Assembly: GCA_964612675.1 (NCBI GenBank)
Contig: CAZTDD010000007.1
Location: 40,053 to 104,052, forward strand
Length of the DNA: 64,000 bases
Direction of reading: 5' to 3'
Source of the DNA: CAZTDD01 sp964612675
GTDB lineage: Bacteria > Hinthialibacterota > Hinthialibacteria > Hinthialibacterales > JAKPRU01
This document shows, piece after piece, positions 45,119-53,496 of the stretch (position 1 is the first letter of the stretch; the number at the start of each line of letters is the position of its first letter). The translations under genes were made by a program, and so were the position numbers. The notes under the pieces were generated by a model. The model was not told the origin of the DNA. It searched no databases and was given only the letters and a program-made list of their open reading frames with translations.

Positions 45119-45601
45119 TTATAGGCCGCTGGAGGCGCCTCGTTGGAACGCCGCCAGGTTGACTTCAAGAAAGCGCTTGGGTACGACGGTCTGGATGACT
45201 TCCTCCCAGATTTTGGCGTCAAACGGCAAGTGTTTGGACAGTAGCCCCAGCACGTAGACGTTTCCCCATTTGTTGCGCAGTTCATTCTCGGCGCCGTTGA
45301 CGGTGGGGTCGATGATGATCCCGTCCGGTTTGAGCTGAGGCCGACAACGAACGGATTCTCTATTGTGAAACGCGACGAGAATATCCGCTGTCCCTTGGGG
45401 AATCAGCGCGCTGTAGACTTTCCTGCCGAATCGGACCTGGCTTGTGACGCTTCCGCCACGCTGTGCCATACCGTGGACCTCGCTCTGTTTCACGTCCATA
45501 CCGGCCCGGAACGCCACCATCGCCGTCACACCGCTCGCCAGGAGAACGCCTTGGCCCCCGAGTCCGACAAATAGAACACTGTGGGTTTTGTCGTTTGTCA
45601 T
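45119..45601 (-). CDS. iorB: Indolepyruvate:ferredoxin oxidoreductase subunit beta
   Basis: 160 residues. The gamma-type domain of 2-oxoacid:ferredoxin oxidoreductases: 'VLFVGLGGQGVLLASGVTAMVAF', 'DVKQSEVHGMAQRGGSVTSQVRFG', 'ADILVAFHNRESVR'. It is shorter than typical IorB (~190-200 residues), with the missing part at the C-terminus, which ends 'FQRGASSGL'. The ATG overlaps the iorA stop by 4 bases (TCATGCG region), so the two are translationally coupled. With IorA it converts aryl-pyruvates to aryl-acetyl-CoA, reducing ferredoxin. Confidence 0.93.
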   Translation of the reverse strand: MTNDKTHSVLFVGLGGQGVLLASGVTAMVAFRAGMDVKQSEVHGMAQRGGSVTSQVRFGRKVYSALIPQGTADILVAFHNRESVRCRPQLKPDGIIIDPTVNGAENELRNKWGNVYVLGLLSKHLPFDAKIWEEVIQTVVPKRFLEVNLAAFQRGASSGL

Positions 45602-47361
45602 GCGTTTTCCTCCCCCGGCTCTATCGCTTCAAATTCACAAACCTGGCGACATAAATCGCATCCAACGCAGAGGACCGGGTCGATCACCGTGCCCTCGTCG
45701 GTTTCCTGAATTGCCGGGCACCCGAGTTCAAGACACATACCACATTCATTGCAAATCTCCAGATCGATGCGGTAAGCCGGCGCTCTCTTTCGGGTGACGA
45801 GAATACATTCTGTCTTTACGATAATGACAGAAGGTTCGCGCCGCGCCAATGCTTCTCTAACGGTTTTCTCGATCAAGCTCAAGTCGAAGGCGCCTATGGT
45901 CCGTACATCCTGTATGCCCACCGACCGACAGAGCCCTTCCATGTCGAGAGCGGGGGCAGGAGATCCGTCCAGCCGTTTGCCGGTTCCCGGATGATCCTGG
46001 CGGCCCGTCATTGCGGTTGTGGAGTTATCAAGGATCATTGTCGTTGTTGTCCCGCCGTTATAGGCGATGTCCAGGAGCGGTGTGATCCCCGAATGAAGGA
46101 AGGTGGAATCGCCGATGACGGCGACTGTATTCTCGGCCGCTTTCGGACCGTGCGCTTTCTCCATCCCGAACGCGTGCGCGACTCCTCCGCCCATGTTGAC
46201 ACAGGTGTTCATTGCGTTGAGCGGAGGCAGCGCGCCCAGGGTATAACAGCCGATGTCTCCCGTAACTTCTAGACCGAGGTTCTGGAGGATGTAAAACGTG
46301 CTGCGGTGGGGGCAACCGGGACACATGACCGGCGGGGTCGGCGGGGGAAGATCGTCTTCCACTTTGAGCTCCGCCACTTCCAGCCCCAGCAGGACCGCAA
46401 CACGATCCGGGTCCAACTCGCCCAGTTGCCAGCCGGTTCCCAAATCCAGCGTTTTGATACCTATAGCGCGAATCTGATCTGTCAGATACGTATCCAATTC
46501 TTCGATAACAGCGATTTGTTCATGACGGTCAGCAAAATCCCGGATGGCTTTCTCGGGCAACGGATAGGTCATCGTCAGACAGAGAAGGTCCAGGTCGGGT
46601 GCGACTTCCCGGACGTAGTTGTAGCAAATTCCGGCGGTTATGACTCCCGTCGAGCGATCGCCGCCGATCCCTTCTTCTTCAAAAACCCATTTCTCGGTCT
46701 CCTCACGGAGCTTTTTGAGCCTTTCGAGTTTTACGGCCGCTCGAGCCCGCGCAAAAGAGGGGAGCATAACGTACTTGGACGGCTCGAGTGGATTCCTTTC
46801 CAATGGGGGTCTCGGTTCCGGTTCTTCCAGGCGAATCACTCCCTTCGAGTGCGAGATCCGCGTGGTGATCCTCAGGAGAACCGGCGTATCGTATTGTTCG
46901 CTGAGGCTGAAGGCCTGTTTGGTCAGCCTGCGCGCTCCGTCAGAGTCGCGGGCTTCCAGCATAGGGATTCCGGCGAACCGGGCATAGAAGCGGTTGTCCT
47001 GTTCATTCTGTGAACTATGCATCCCCGGATCGTCCGCGGTGACAATCACCATCCCTCCCGAGATCCCTGTGTACGCAAGGGTCATCAGCGGATCCGCCGC
47101 CACGTTCAGGCCGACATGTTTCATCGCCACGAGTGTCCGAGCGCCCGAAAAGGAAGCGCCGGTGGCCACCTCGAGAGCGACTTTCTCGTTACACGACCAC
47201 TCGACATTGACTGTCTTGTAGCGCGCCAGATTTTCGAGGATTTCCGTACTTGGCGTGCCGGGGTAAGCGGTTGCTACGACCACCCCCGCCTCATACGCAC
47301 CGCGTGCGATGGCCTCGTTTCCCGAGTAGAGTGCCCATTCTGTTTCAGAAGGTTTGTTCAT
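45598..47361 (-). CDS. iorA: Indolepyruvate:ferredoxin oxidoreductase subunit alpha
   Basis: 587 residues, typical for IorA. Pyrimidine-binding domain first ('ALYSGNEAIARGAYEAGVVVATAYPGTPSTEI'), then 'CPGCPHRSTFYIL', the TPP/Mg site 'VAVIGDSTFLHSGITPLLDIAYNGG...LDNSTTAMTG' with GDS and the Asn, and a C-terminal ferredoxin with two 4Fe-4S motifs ('CNECGMCLELGCP' and 'CVGCDLCRQVC'). First gene of the operon iorA-iorB-paaK-ACT-paaK. The enzyme is oxygen-sensitive in known cases, implying anoxic growth. It acts in degradation of, or reversibly in synthesis from, aromatic amino-acid keto acids in the cytoplasm. Confidence 0.95.
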   Translation of the reverse strand: MNKPSETEWALYSGNEAIARGAYEAGVVVATAYPGTPSTEILENLARYKTVNVEWSCNEKVALEVATGASFSGARTLVAMKHVGLNVAADPLMTLAYTGISGGMVIVTADDPGMHSSQNEQDNRFYARFAGIPMLEARDSDGARRLTKQAFSLSEQYDTPVLLRITTRISHSKGVIRLEEPEPRPPLERNPLEPSKYVMLPSFARARAAVKLERLKKLREETEKWVFEEEGIGGDRSTGVITAGICYNYVREVAPDLDLLCLTMTYPLPEKAIRDFADRHEQIAVIEELDTYLTDQIRAIGIKTLDLGTGWQLGELDPDRVAVLLGLEVAELKVEDDLPPPTPPVMCPGCPHRSTFYILQNLGLEVTGDIGCYTLGALPPLNAMNTCVNMGGGVAHAFGMEKAHGPKAAENTVAVIGDSTFLHSGITPLLDIAYNGGTTTTMILDNSTTAMTGRQDHPGTGKRLDGSPAPALDMEGLCRSVGIQDVRTIGAFDLSLIEKTVREALARREPSVIIVKTECILVTRKRAPAYRIDLEICNECGMCLELGCPAIQETDEGTVIDPVLCVGCDLCRQVCEFEAIEPGEENA

Positions 47362-47462
47362 TACTCACCGAGATTCCTATAGATTGTCGACACAATCATG
47401 TGCGAAGAGAAACGATACGCGAAGACTTGAGCTTGATCAAGTTGCGTGGAATGCACGAGTCT

Positions 47463-47507
47463 CCAGGAAGGGCGGGCTTTCAAGGGAGCTAGGCTCCCGC
47501 CGAGCCG
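47463..47507. repeat. GGGAGGGCGAG-family repeat, short copy
   Basis: AAGGGCGGGCTTTCAAGGGAG then GCTCCCGCCGAGCCG; same family as the copies at 25137, 38201 and 56884. It lies between two minus-strand genes. Confidence 0.6.
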
Positions 47508-47518
47508 TTGGTATACGA

Positions 47519-49126
47519 CTATGTGCCGGTCTGGATTGTCTCTCGGACTGCCTCAATTCTGTCACGCCTTATCAGGAACGAGCAAAATCTCCCGTGCCAG
47601 TGCCAATCGTCCGGCACATGTTCAATAACCTCTTCCAACGGAACGTATTCCTCCTGGAGGAACGGCACCACGTACGGAGTATATTCTTCTACCAAATCCA
47701 TTCCCGGACTGGTGCTCTCTCCTTCCGGGGACCCCAGAATAATGACTGCGGGACGGTGATTCTTCAGGTCCGCCAGGAAACGCTGATGATAACGTTCGGG
47801 GACATTTCCCTTAAACTTGTCTTTATAAAGAGGTGCGTTGTGGTAATAGCGCGCTCCGGGCAGACGGTGTGCCAGGAAATAGACGGAATTCGGCGATTTC
47901 CCGAGCAGAAGTATCCGCTCGTCGGGATCGGTTATCTCCCGGACTGCTTCCGCCACCGATTTCTGGTACGCAATGCCGCCGCTTGACCGCTGATATCTTC
48001 GTGCGAGGTTCTGGAAACTCTCTACATATTGATGGAGGGCGGTGCCGCAGAGACACAGCAGAACCACGAAAAGTAGGACACGATCGAAGCGAAGCCACGG
48101 ATATCTGCGTTCGGGGGAGTGCTGGAACATGGATTCAATGAACAGACCGATCAAAAGAGAGGAGGAGACCGCTGCCTGAACGTAGTAATGTTCATAATCC
48201 TCCCCGCTCAGATCCGCCGCGAACATATCGCACGCAAAGATTAGCAACAGAGGTATCAGAAACCGCCGTGCTTCGAACCGGCTGCGTCCGAGAACACCGA
48301 TAGCGAACAGAGGTGCTACCAGGTAAGGCCCGGTCGATTGAATGAAGCGTAGAAGCTGCCCCCAGGTTTCACGGCCCGTGGCCTGTTCGCCCCGGACGGC
48401 GACATAGAGGACATTGAAGAGGTAGTTCGCTTCGATGTAGTCGAACCAGACACCATGGTAGAAGAAGTAAAGCGAAATCAGGGTTTCCGGGATCAACGCA
48501 CCGACGGCGAATACAACGAGCCGATTCACCCGCTCTCTTGTCGACAGTCCGTGCAGGGCCGCTTCTCTCCAGATGATCCATAAGAATACCGGCGCCGCGA
48601 TCACAAATGTCTGGCGAAATTGACCCGCCAATGCGAGCGAGAGGCCCGCGAAGAACGACGGCAAGAGTCCCCGGGACGCTCCCAGGAACGCCCAAAGAAA
48701 CGCGAGGACATACCATGGTAGCCCGGCCTCCTCGGTCAGTCCTCCGGATTGGATCAAGGCGGGGGTGCTTGTGCAAAAAACGAACAATCCGAGCGCTGTG
48801 ACGGCGGCGGCACGAGAGAACAGGTGTCGGCAGAGGATCCACAACAGTGTACCTGCAAGCGCCATCCATAACACCTCATGGATTTTCACCGCGAGTCGGG
48901 AATACGGGAAGAATCGCAGCGGAAACGCGTGGAACCAGAAGATGCCGGGCGGTTTGTGGTCGACGAAGTCGCGGTAGGGAAGTTCTCCCATCGCACACGC
49001 CTGTCCGGCCGCAAGAAACAACCCTTCGTCATGTCGAATCTTCGAGAGAAGAGTGTGCGACCGCAGCCCGGCATATACCACAGATAAAGCGACAAAAACG
49101 AGGAAGAATCGGCGTACGGAGATCAA
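47519..49126 (-). CDS. GT-C membrane glycosyltransferase (ArnT/GT39-GT83-like)
   Basis: 535 residues; TTG start 49126 with AAAGGA upstream. The first loop after the N-terminal helix has 'IRHDEGLFLAAGQACAMGELPYRDFVDHKPPGIFWF', containing the Asp-Glu and the HKPPG motif typical of glycosyltransferases that use polyprenyl-phosphate sugars. About 9-11 membrane segments lie between residues 70 and 370, followed by a soluble domain with 'RILLLGKSPNSVYFLAHRLPGARYYHNAP' and 'HRPAVIILGSP', found in this subfamily. It is the third GT-C enzyme in the window and differs from the other two in its loop motif. Confidence 0.85.
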   Translation of the reverse strand: MISVRRFFLVFVALSVVYAGLRSHTLLSKIRHDEGLFLAAGQACAMGELPYRDFVDHKPPGIFWFHAFPLRFFPYSRLAVKIHEVLWMALAGTLLWILCRHLFSRAAAVTALGLFVFCTSTPALIQSGGLTEEAGLPWYVLAFLWAFLGASRGLLPSFFAGLSLALAGQFRQTFVIAAPVFLWIIWREAALHGLSTRERVNRLVVFAVGALIPETLISLYFFYHGVWFDYIEANYLFNVLYVAVRGEQATGRETWGQLLRFIQSTGPYLVAPLFAIGVLGRSRFEARRFLIPLLLIFACDMFAADLSGEDYEHYYVQAAVSSSLLIGLFIESMFQHSPERRYPWLRFDRVLLFVVLLCLCGTALHQYVESFQNLARRYQRSSGGIAYQKSVAEAVREITDPDERILLLGKSPNSVYFLAHRLPGARYYHNAPLYKDKFKGNVPERYHQRFLADLKNHRPAVIILGSPEGESTSPGMDLVEEYTPYVVPFLQEEYVPLEEVIEHVPDDWHWHGRFCSFLIRRDRIEAVRETIQTGT

Positions 49127-49220
49127 TGGAGAGTCCTTTCGCTGAGGAGCTTTTCTGGAAATGGATCATTCTTACAGAAGAATCAGGGGATTTGCGAATG
49201 TCCAATTGACTTATGTCTTT

Positions 49221-49502
49221 TCAATAGACCTCTTCATGTGTACCGATTGCCTGAAGGAGAATCGCCTCTTTTCCTTCATGCGACACAAAGGAGAACACGA
49301 TCCTCAATTCGTAGCTCGCGCTGCAGGCCCAGGAATCCTCAAGGCAGCCTTTTAGCTTGTGAGTGTTCAATTTTGGGTGGAATGCGTCTGTACGAAGAAT
49401 CTTGAGTGTCTTGTCAATTTCAGCCGCTTTTTCAGGATATTTCTTAACCGTCTTCTTTGCCGCTCGGATGAACGCCTCTGAGCGAAGCAATGCGCGGTTC
49501 AC
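49221..49502 (-). CDS. RelE/YafQ-type mRNA interferase toxin
   Basis: 93 residues. The GTG start at 49502 overlaps the antitoxin stop (GTGA) and follows GAGGGAG by eight bases, so I prefer it to an ATG 45 bases upstream. The fold signature is 'NRALLRSEAFIRAAKKTVKKYPE', 'FHPKLNTHKLKGCLEDSWACSASYELRIVFSFV' and the terminal 'ILLQAIGTHEEVY', a strongly conserved RelE-like ending. Such toxins cleave ribosome-bound mRNA. The coupled gene order, antitoxin then toxin, is standard for RelBE. Confidence 0.9.
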   Translation of the reverse strand: MNRALLRSEAFIRAAKKTVKKYPEKAAEIDKTLKILRTDAFHPKLNTHKLKGCLEDSWACSASYELRIVFSFVSHEGKEAILLQAIGTHEEVY

Positions 49503-49714
49503 GACAAGATCTCCCTCATCAATTCGTCCGGCGTAGTCGGTCGGCATTCTCCTCGTCGATATTCTTCAGATGCTTCTTGGACATTGCGCACGAGCTCCGC
49601 ACGGCGGCGTTCAGCCAGTCTCCTTCGGAGGATACCCACCAATGTCTCTTGCTGGTCAAAGTTCAATTCCTCTACCGCCTCCAATATGTCATTAAATGAA
49701 TGTGTGTCGGTCAT
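49499..49714 (-). CDS. Antitoxin of the RelE-type module
   Basis: 71 residues; a helical protein ('ILEAVEELNFDQQETLVGILRRRLAERRRAELVRNVQEASEEY') followed by 'RRGECRPTTPDELMREIL', a C-terminal segment that in this family wraps the toxin. No ribbon-helix-helix is obvious, so DNA binding is uncertain. It lies upstream of, and overlaps by 4 bases, the toxin gene. The pair lies between a glycosyltransferase and a sugar-binding protein gene and has no visible mobile-element border. Confidence 0.85.
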   Translation of the reverse strand: MTDTHSFNDILEAVEELNFDQQETLVGILRRRLAERRRAELVRNVQEASEEYRRGECRPTTPDELMREILS

Positions 49715-49790
49715 GAACCAGAACCTCGATATTGAAATCAGACTTCCCTTGTCATTCTATCAAAATCTTCTGTTCTCGTGACGTTTGCTT

Positions 49791-50750
49791 TTAATCCTCC
49801 ATCCCCATTTCCTTGATCAAATATCGGTAGTCGATGAGGTCCAGAGGTGTGGGGATGTAATCCGAGACCGTTTTCCCGTCGAGATGGTCTTTTGCCGCGC
49901 GGACACCAAAGGCTCCCATCAGTTCCGGATGCTGCTCGATTGTGGCGTACATCTTTCCTTCAAGGATGGCCTCCCGAGCGGCTTCGAGGTTGTCGTAGGC
50001 TACGACAACAATTTCACCGGTTTTGCCGAGGGCGTCGATGGCGGCGATAGCCCCGAGCGCCATGTTGTCGTTGGCGCAGAAAAGACCTTTGATATCCGGG
50101 TGCGCGGTCAACATATTCGTTGTGACATCGTAGGCCTGTTCGGTTTCCCAGTTTGCGGACTGAGTTGATACGAGTTCGACGCCCGGCGTATCCTCCACCA
50201 CGGAGAGAAAGCCTGCCTTACGAAGCTCTGCATTGGTGACCCCTGGAATGCCTTCGAGCATGGCGACCTCTCCAGCGCAGCCCATATAGGCCACAAGTGC
50301 ATGGGTCGCGATGGACGCGCCGCGTTCGTTATCCGAGCCGACGAAGGGGCACTCGAGACCCTGTTCTTTCATCGCCTCTTTGTCGAGTGGGTTGTCGATA
50401 TTGACCACATAGATTCCTTCGTCTTGAGCTCGCTTCAGCACGGGCACAAGGCCCTGTGAGCTGGCTGGGGCGATGACGATGGCGTCGACCTGTTTCACAA
50501 TGAAGTTTTCAACAAGGCTGATTTGCTGATCGATGTCGGTTTCCCGCTCGACGGACGCTGGGAGGAGCTGGATGCCGAGTTTTTGCGCCTCCGCTTTCGC
50601 GCCCTGTTCCATTGCATGGAAGAAGGGGTTCGTTACAGCCTTCATGACCAAGGCGATCCTATATTCTTTCGCGTGGACACCGCCCGCCGCACCGAGCAAG
50701 AGACTGACAGCCACGATCAAGGAAAACATACGGCGATCCATCGTTTTCAT
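49791..50750 (-). CDS. Periplasmic sugar-binding protein (RbsB-like, peripla_BP_4)
   Basis: 319 residues from ATG 50750, preceded by GGAGGATC. Signal peptide ~1-26 (ending VHA). The family is clear: 'YRIALVMKAVTNPFFHAMEQGAKAEA', 'EREDTDIDQQISLVENFIV'-type segment 'ISLVENFIVKQVDAIVIAP', 'NIDNPLD', 'FVGSDNERGA', 'GLFCANDNMALGAIAAI', 'VVAYDNLEAAREAILEGKMYATIEQHPELMG'. It should bind ribose, xylose, galactose or a related sugar for an ABC importer, but no RbsA/RbsC-type genes are adjacent. It may serve a transporter elsewhere or a chemosensory system. Confidence 0.9.
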   Translation of the reverse strand: MKTMDRRMFSLIVAVSLLLGAAGGVHAKEYRIALVMKAVTNPFFHAMEQGAKAEAQKLGIQLLPASVERETDIDQQISLVENFIVKQVDAIVIAPASSQGLVPVLKRAQDEGIYVVNIDNPLDKEAMKEQGLECPFVGSDNERGASIATHALVAYMGCAGEVAMLEGIPGVTNAELRKAGFLSVVEDTPGVELVSTQSANWETEQAYDVTTNMLTAHPDIKGLFCANDNMALGAIAAIDALGKTGEIVVVAYDNLEAAREAILEGKMYATIEQHPELMGAFGVRAAKDHLDGKTVSDYIPTPLDLIDYRYLIKEMGMED

Positions 50751-50829
50751 AATGCAGATCCTCCATTTTGATTTCATTGGTGAGGGTACACGATTCAACT
50801 CGGAACAGTCCACTGGTGCCGGTATTTTT

Positions 50830-52290
50830 TTACGAGCGTCTGGCCGACAAAATCAGCTCCAGATCCTCTCTCACAACCGCACGGAACAGAACCATGGCGA
50901 CACTGTAGAGCGCTGCACCGATCACAAATTCCCAGTACCAGGGCAAGGACAAGAGAATCAGTACAACGGCCATCAGTCCCGCTGAAACGAGCATGCCCAC
51001 CGACCGTCTTAAATCCACCGTACTCCACTCCATCAGATCCCTGCTGTAGATGAAGATGAGAACGAAATAAAGCCCCTGCGATAGAATCGTGACAACTGCC
51101 GCGCCGTTGGCTCCGAAATATAGAATCGCAGGGATATTGAACAGCAAATTGCACACCATCGCCCAGGCGGACGCGACGAAGTTCTTTTTTTGTCTGTCTG
51201 TAGCATTCAGGATCGTTCCAAGCAGGAAGTTCCCGAAAATACACGGTAGAGACCAAACGAGGATAATCAGAACAGACACACTGTTGGGATAGTACTCCGG
51301 ATAGATTTGAGCGATAAACGAATCGGCAATTGCAGTCCCGCCGATCGCCATGGGCAGGCTCACAAAGAACAAAAGACGCAGAAAACGAGCTACCAACCGC
51401 CCGATTTGCTCACCACCTGCGTGAAGCGCTGAGACAATGGGATAGGAGGAAATCGCCAACATCTGAGGAAACAAGAACAGTCCTTCAAACGGGCGATAAG
51501 CGGCCTTGTAAATACCGGTTTCGGCGTTTCCGGCGATAATATTGACCATCGCCGTGTCCTGACGATGGAGCAGAAGAATACACGCCGCCGAAAGGCCGAT
51601 GGGGATGGCGGCCTTCTGCCAATCGAGAGCGGCCCGCAAATCGAGCCTGGGACGACACGGTGTCACACGGCGGGCGATTGTCCCCCAGGCCATCGCAAGA
51701 GCCACGCAGGCTGTCAGGATATAAATCCCCAGCAATACGGAAACCTGCCCGCCTAAGATCAGCGCCAAAATACCAAGCGCGACCAACAAACCTCGATCCA
51801 CAAGATTGATCTTCGCTTCAACGGGTAAATACTCTCGACTTCTGAGGAGAGCTTTGGCGAGAGCCAGGTGAAAAATGACCGCACAATAGAGTCCCGCGAG
51901 GGTATTCTCAAGAACATATATGCGGTCCCGCACAGCAAGATCGATTATCGATAGGACAATTTCCATTGATAAGAAAGCGAGGACCGATGTCAGGAACCGG
52001 AAGCCAAGGGTCGCTTCCGCAACATGACGGAAACGATCCTTCCATTTCGCCAGATCTCTGGTGAGGGTCTGCTCCAAGCCGAAATCGATCAGGACGCCGA
52101 ATATCAGGGCCATTTCGATGAGGTATTCGAGTTGGCCGTAGTGTTCGCGCCCCAGAATGTCCGCTGCAAGAGCGGTAAAGACGAGGAGCAATAACTTGCA
52201 GACGATTCCCGAGCCGGTGAGCAGAGCGGTATACCGAGCGATACGTTTGTCGCTTGCGGAGGAAGGAACGGTGTCGTCGATTTCGCTCAT
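50830..52290 (-). CDS. Polysaccharide flippase (Wzx/MOP superfamily)
   Basis: 486 residues from ATG 52290 (MSEIDD), five bases after the upstream glycosyltransferase stop, so the genes are coupled. About 12-14 membrane helices. 'LTGSGIVCKLLLLVFTALAADILGREHYGQLEYLIEMALIFGVLIDFGLEQTL' is a typical MOP/Wzx N-terminal pair and 'KAAYRPFEGLFLFPQMLAISSYPIVSAL' recalls the second half of O-antigen flippases. It would flip undecaprenyl-linked sugar units to the periplasm. Confidence 0.86.
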   Translation of the reverse strand: MSEIDDTVPSSASDKRIARYTALLTGSGIVCKLLLLVFTALAADILGREHYGQLEYLIEMALIFGVLIDFGLEQTLTRDLAKWKDRFRHVAEATLGFRFLTSVLAFLSMEIVLSIIDLAVRDRIYVLENTLAGLYCAVIFHLALAKALLRSREYLPVEAKINLVDRGLLVALGILALILGGQVSVLLGIYILTACVALAMAWGTIARRVTPCRPRLDLRAALDWQKAAIPIGLSAACILLLHRQDTAMVNIIAGNAETGIYKAAYRPFEGLFLFPQMLAISSYPIVSALHAGGEQIGRLVARFLRLLFFVSLPMAIGGTAIADSFIAQIYPEYYPNSVSVLIILVWSLPCIFGNFLLGTILNATDRQKKNFVASAWAMVCNLLFNIPAILYFGANGAAVVTILSQGLYFVLIFIYSRDLMEWSTVDLRRSVGMLVSAGLMAVVLILLSLPWYWEFVIGAALYSVAMVLFRAVVREDLELILSARRS

Positions 52291-52295
52291 GGCTC

Positions 52296-53420
52296 TCAAA
52301 ACAATTCCAGCCGACGATAGAATTCGCCGACTTGGTTGGCAAAGGCTTCCCACGTAAACCGTTTCCTTGCCCGCTGCCTTCCGTATTCGATGATCTCCCG
52401 CCGCCAGTCGGAATCGGTTTGCAATCGGTTCAGGATGTTTAATAACTCTTCCATGTTTTCTTCTTCAAAAACCAGGTCGTCCCGCCCGAGAACTTCCGGT
52501 ATCGCTCCGCAGCGGGAACCGATTGCGGGAATACCCACAGCCATCGCTTCAATCAGTACTCTGCCGAGTTGCTCCTTCCAGCCCGCCGTAGTCCTGGAAG
52601 GAAGAACGAGCGCGTCGAAGGACCTCATTTGTTCGACGACCGTATCCTCGGGTACAGCGGGGATAATCTCTACTCTCTCACGGAGATTCAACCCAGCGAT
52701 TCGGTTCCGCAACTCGTTCTCGTATTCTCCCGAACCGATCAAAGTCAGACGAATACCCTCAGTTTGTTGTACTGCATCCACGAGCAGATCGACACCTTTC
52801 ATCCAAAGCAGTCGGCCCACATATCCCAGATGAAACGTATCACTCGGATCATGTTGTCGTGTGGACTCGGAGAAAAAACTATCGGAGACCGCATAGGGAA
52901 CGACAGCTGTTGGATGGGCATAGCCTTTCCGACGCAGGACATCTTCTGCCGCGCATGTTGCACAAAGGGCGCCTCGGGAGGTGCGGTGCATGCGGCGGTC
53001 GATCCGTGCGTAGACCGGCGACAGGCGGGACGGGTAGGTCCACGGGCGATAAATGTTCTCCCATGTGTAGAAGAGAAGAGCAGGGACCCTACTTATCTTG
53101 GAACATGCCAATACCTGTCCCGCAACCAGCGACCACGGTTCCTCGAAGAGTTGGATGGCATCGGGTTGAAGTCTGCGGATCGTTTGGAAGAGGCCTTGAT
53201 AATAAAAGTGGCGTGCATAGTAACCGGGGAACACAAGTGTTCCGAGATGGCGCTCGTAATTCTCGTCGTTTCGCGAGTTCCAGACTACTTTTCTGTCGCT
53301 TTCCACCCACCGCTCGGGGCCGAAGACGTGCAGCTCGACATCCGGTAAACGCGCCAAAGCCCGGTGACGTTCGTGGGAGGAGAGCAGACCCGCGGTTTTG
53401 TCGATGATGAGCAGGCGCAT
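52296..53420 (-). CDS. Glycosyltransferase family 4
   Basis: 374 residues. GT-B fold: N-terminal Rossmann region 'LLIIDKTAGLLSSHERHRAL', 'QLFEEPWSLVAGQVL', then the C-terminal 'HLGYVGRLLWMKGVDLLVDAVQQTEGIRLTLIGSGEYENEL', 'VLPSRTTAGWKEQLGRVLIEAMAVGIPAIGSRCGAIPEVLG', which contains the EX7E motif region for the nucleotide-sugar donor. It directly precedes the flippase gene, so it probably builds the flipped oligosaccharide. Confidence 0.92.
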   Translation of the reverse strand: MRLLIIDKTAGLLSSHERHRALARLPDVELHVFGPERWVESDRKVVWNSRNDENYERHLGTLVFPGYYARHFYYQGLFQTIRRLQPDAIQLFEEPWSLVAGQVLACSKISRVPALLFYTWENIYRPWTYPSRLSPVYARIDRRMHRTSRGALCATCAAEDVLRRKGYAHPTAVVPYAVSDSFFSESTRQHDPSDTFHLGYVGRLLWMKGVDLLVDAVQQTEGIRLTLIGSGEYENELRNRIAGLNLRERVEIIPAVPEDTVVEQMRSFDALVLPSRTTAGWKEQLGRVLIEAMAVGIPAIGSRCGAIPEVLGRDDLVFEEENMEELLNILNRLQTDSDWRREIIEYGRQRARKRFTWEAFANQVGEFYRRLELF

Positions 53421-53447
53421 CTGCGCTAGAGACCCCTGAGCAATCGG

Positions 53448-53478
53448 GGTGCCTGCGGCTCAATGAACCGCAGGCACC
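53448..53478. repeat. Perfect 11-bp hairpin downstream of the surface protein gene
   Basis: GGTGCCTGCGG (53448-53458), 9-base loop, CCGCAGGCACC (53468-53478). No T-tract on the minus strand. It may stabilise the transcript or attenuate read-through into the glycosyltransferase gene. Confidence 0.6.
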
Positions 53479-53496
53479 TTTCATGGTTTGTTTCGA

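Noticed and set aside
46306..47013. 235-codon plus-strand frame opposite iorA
   Set aside because: Shadow of the conserved IorA coding sequence.
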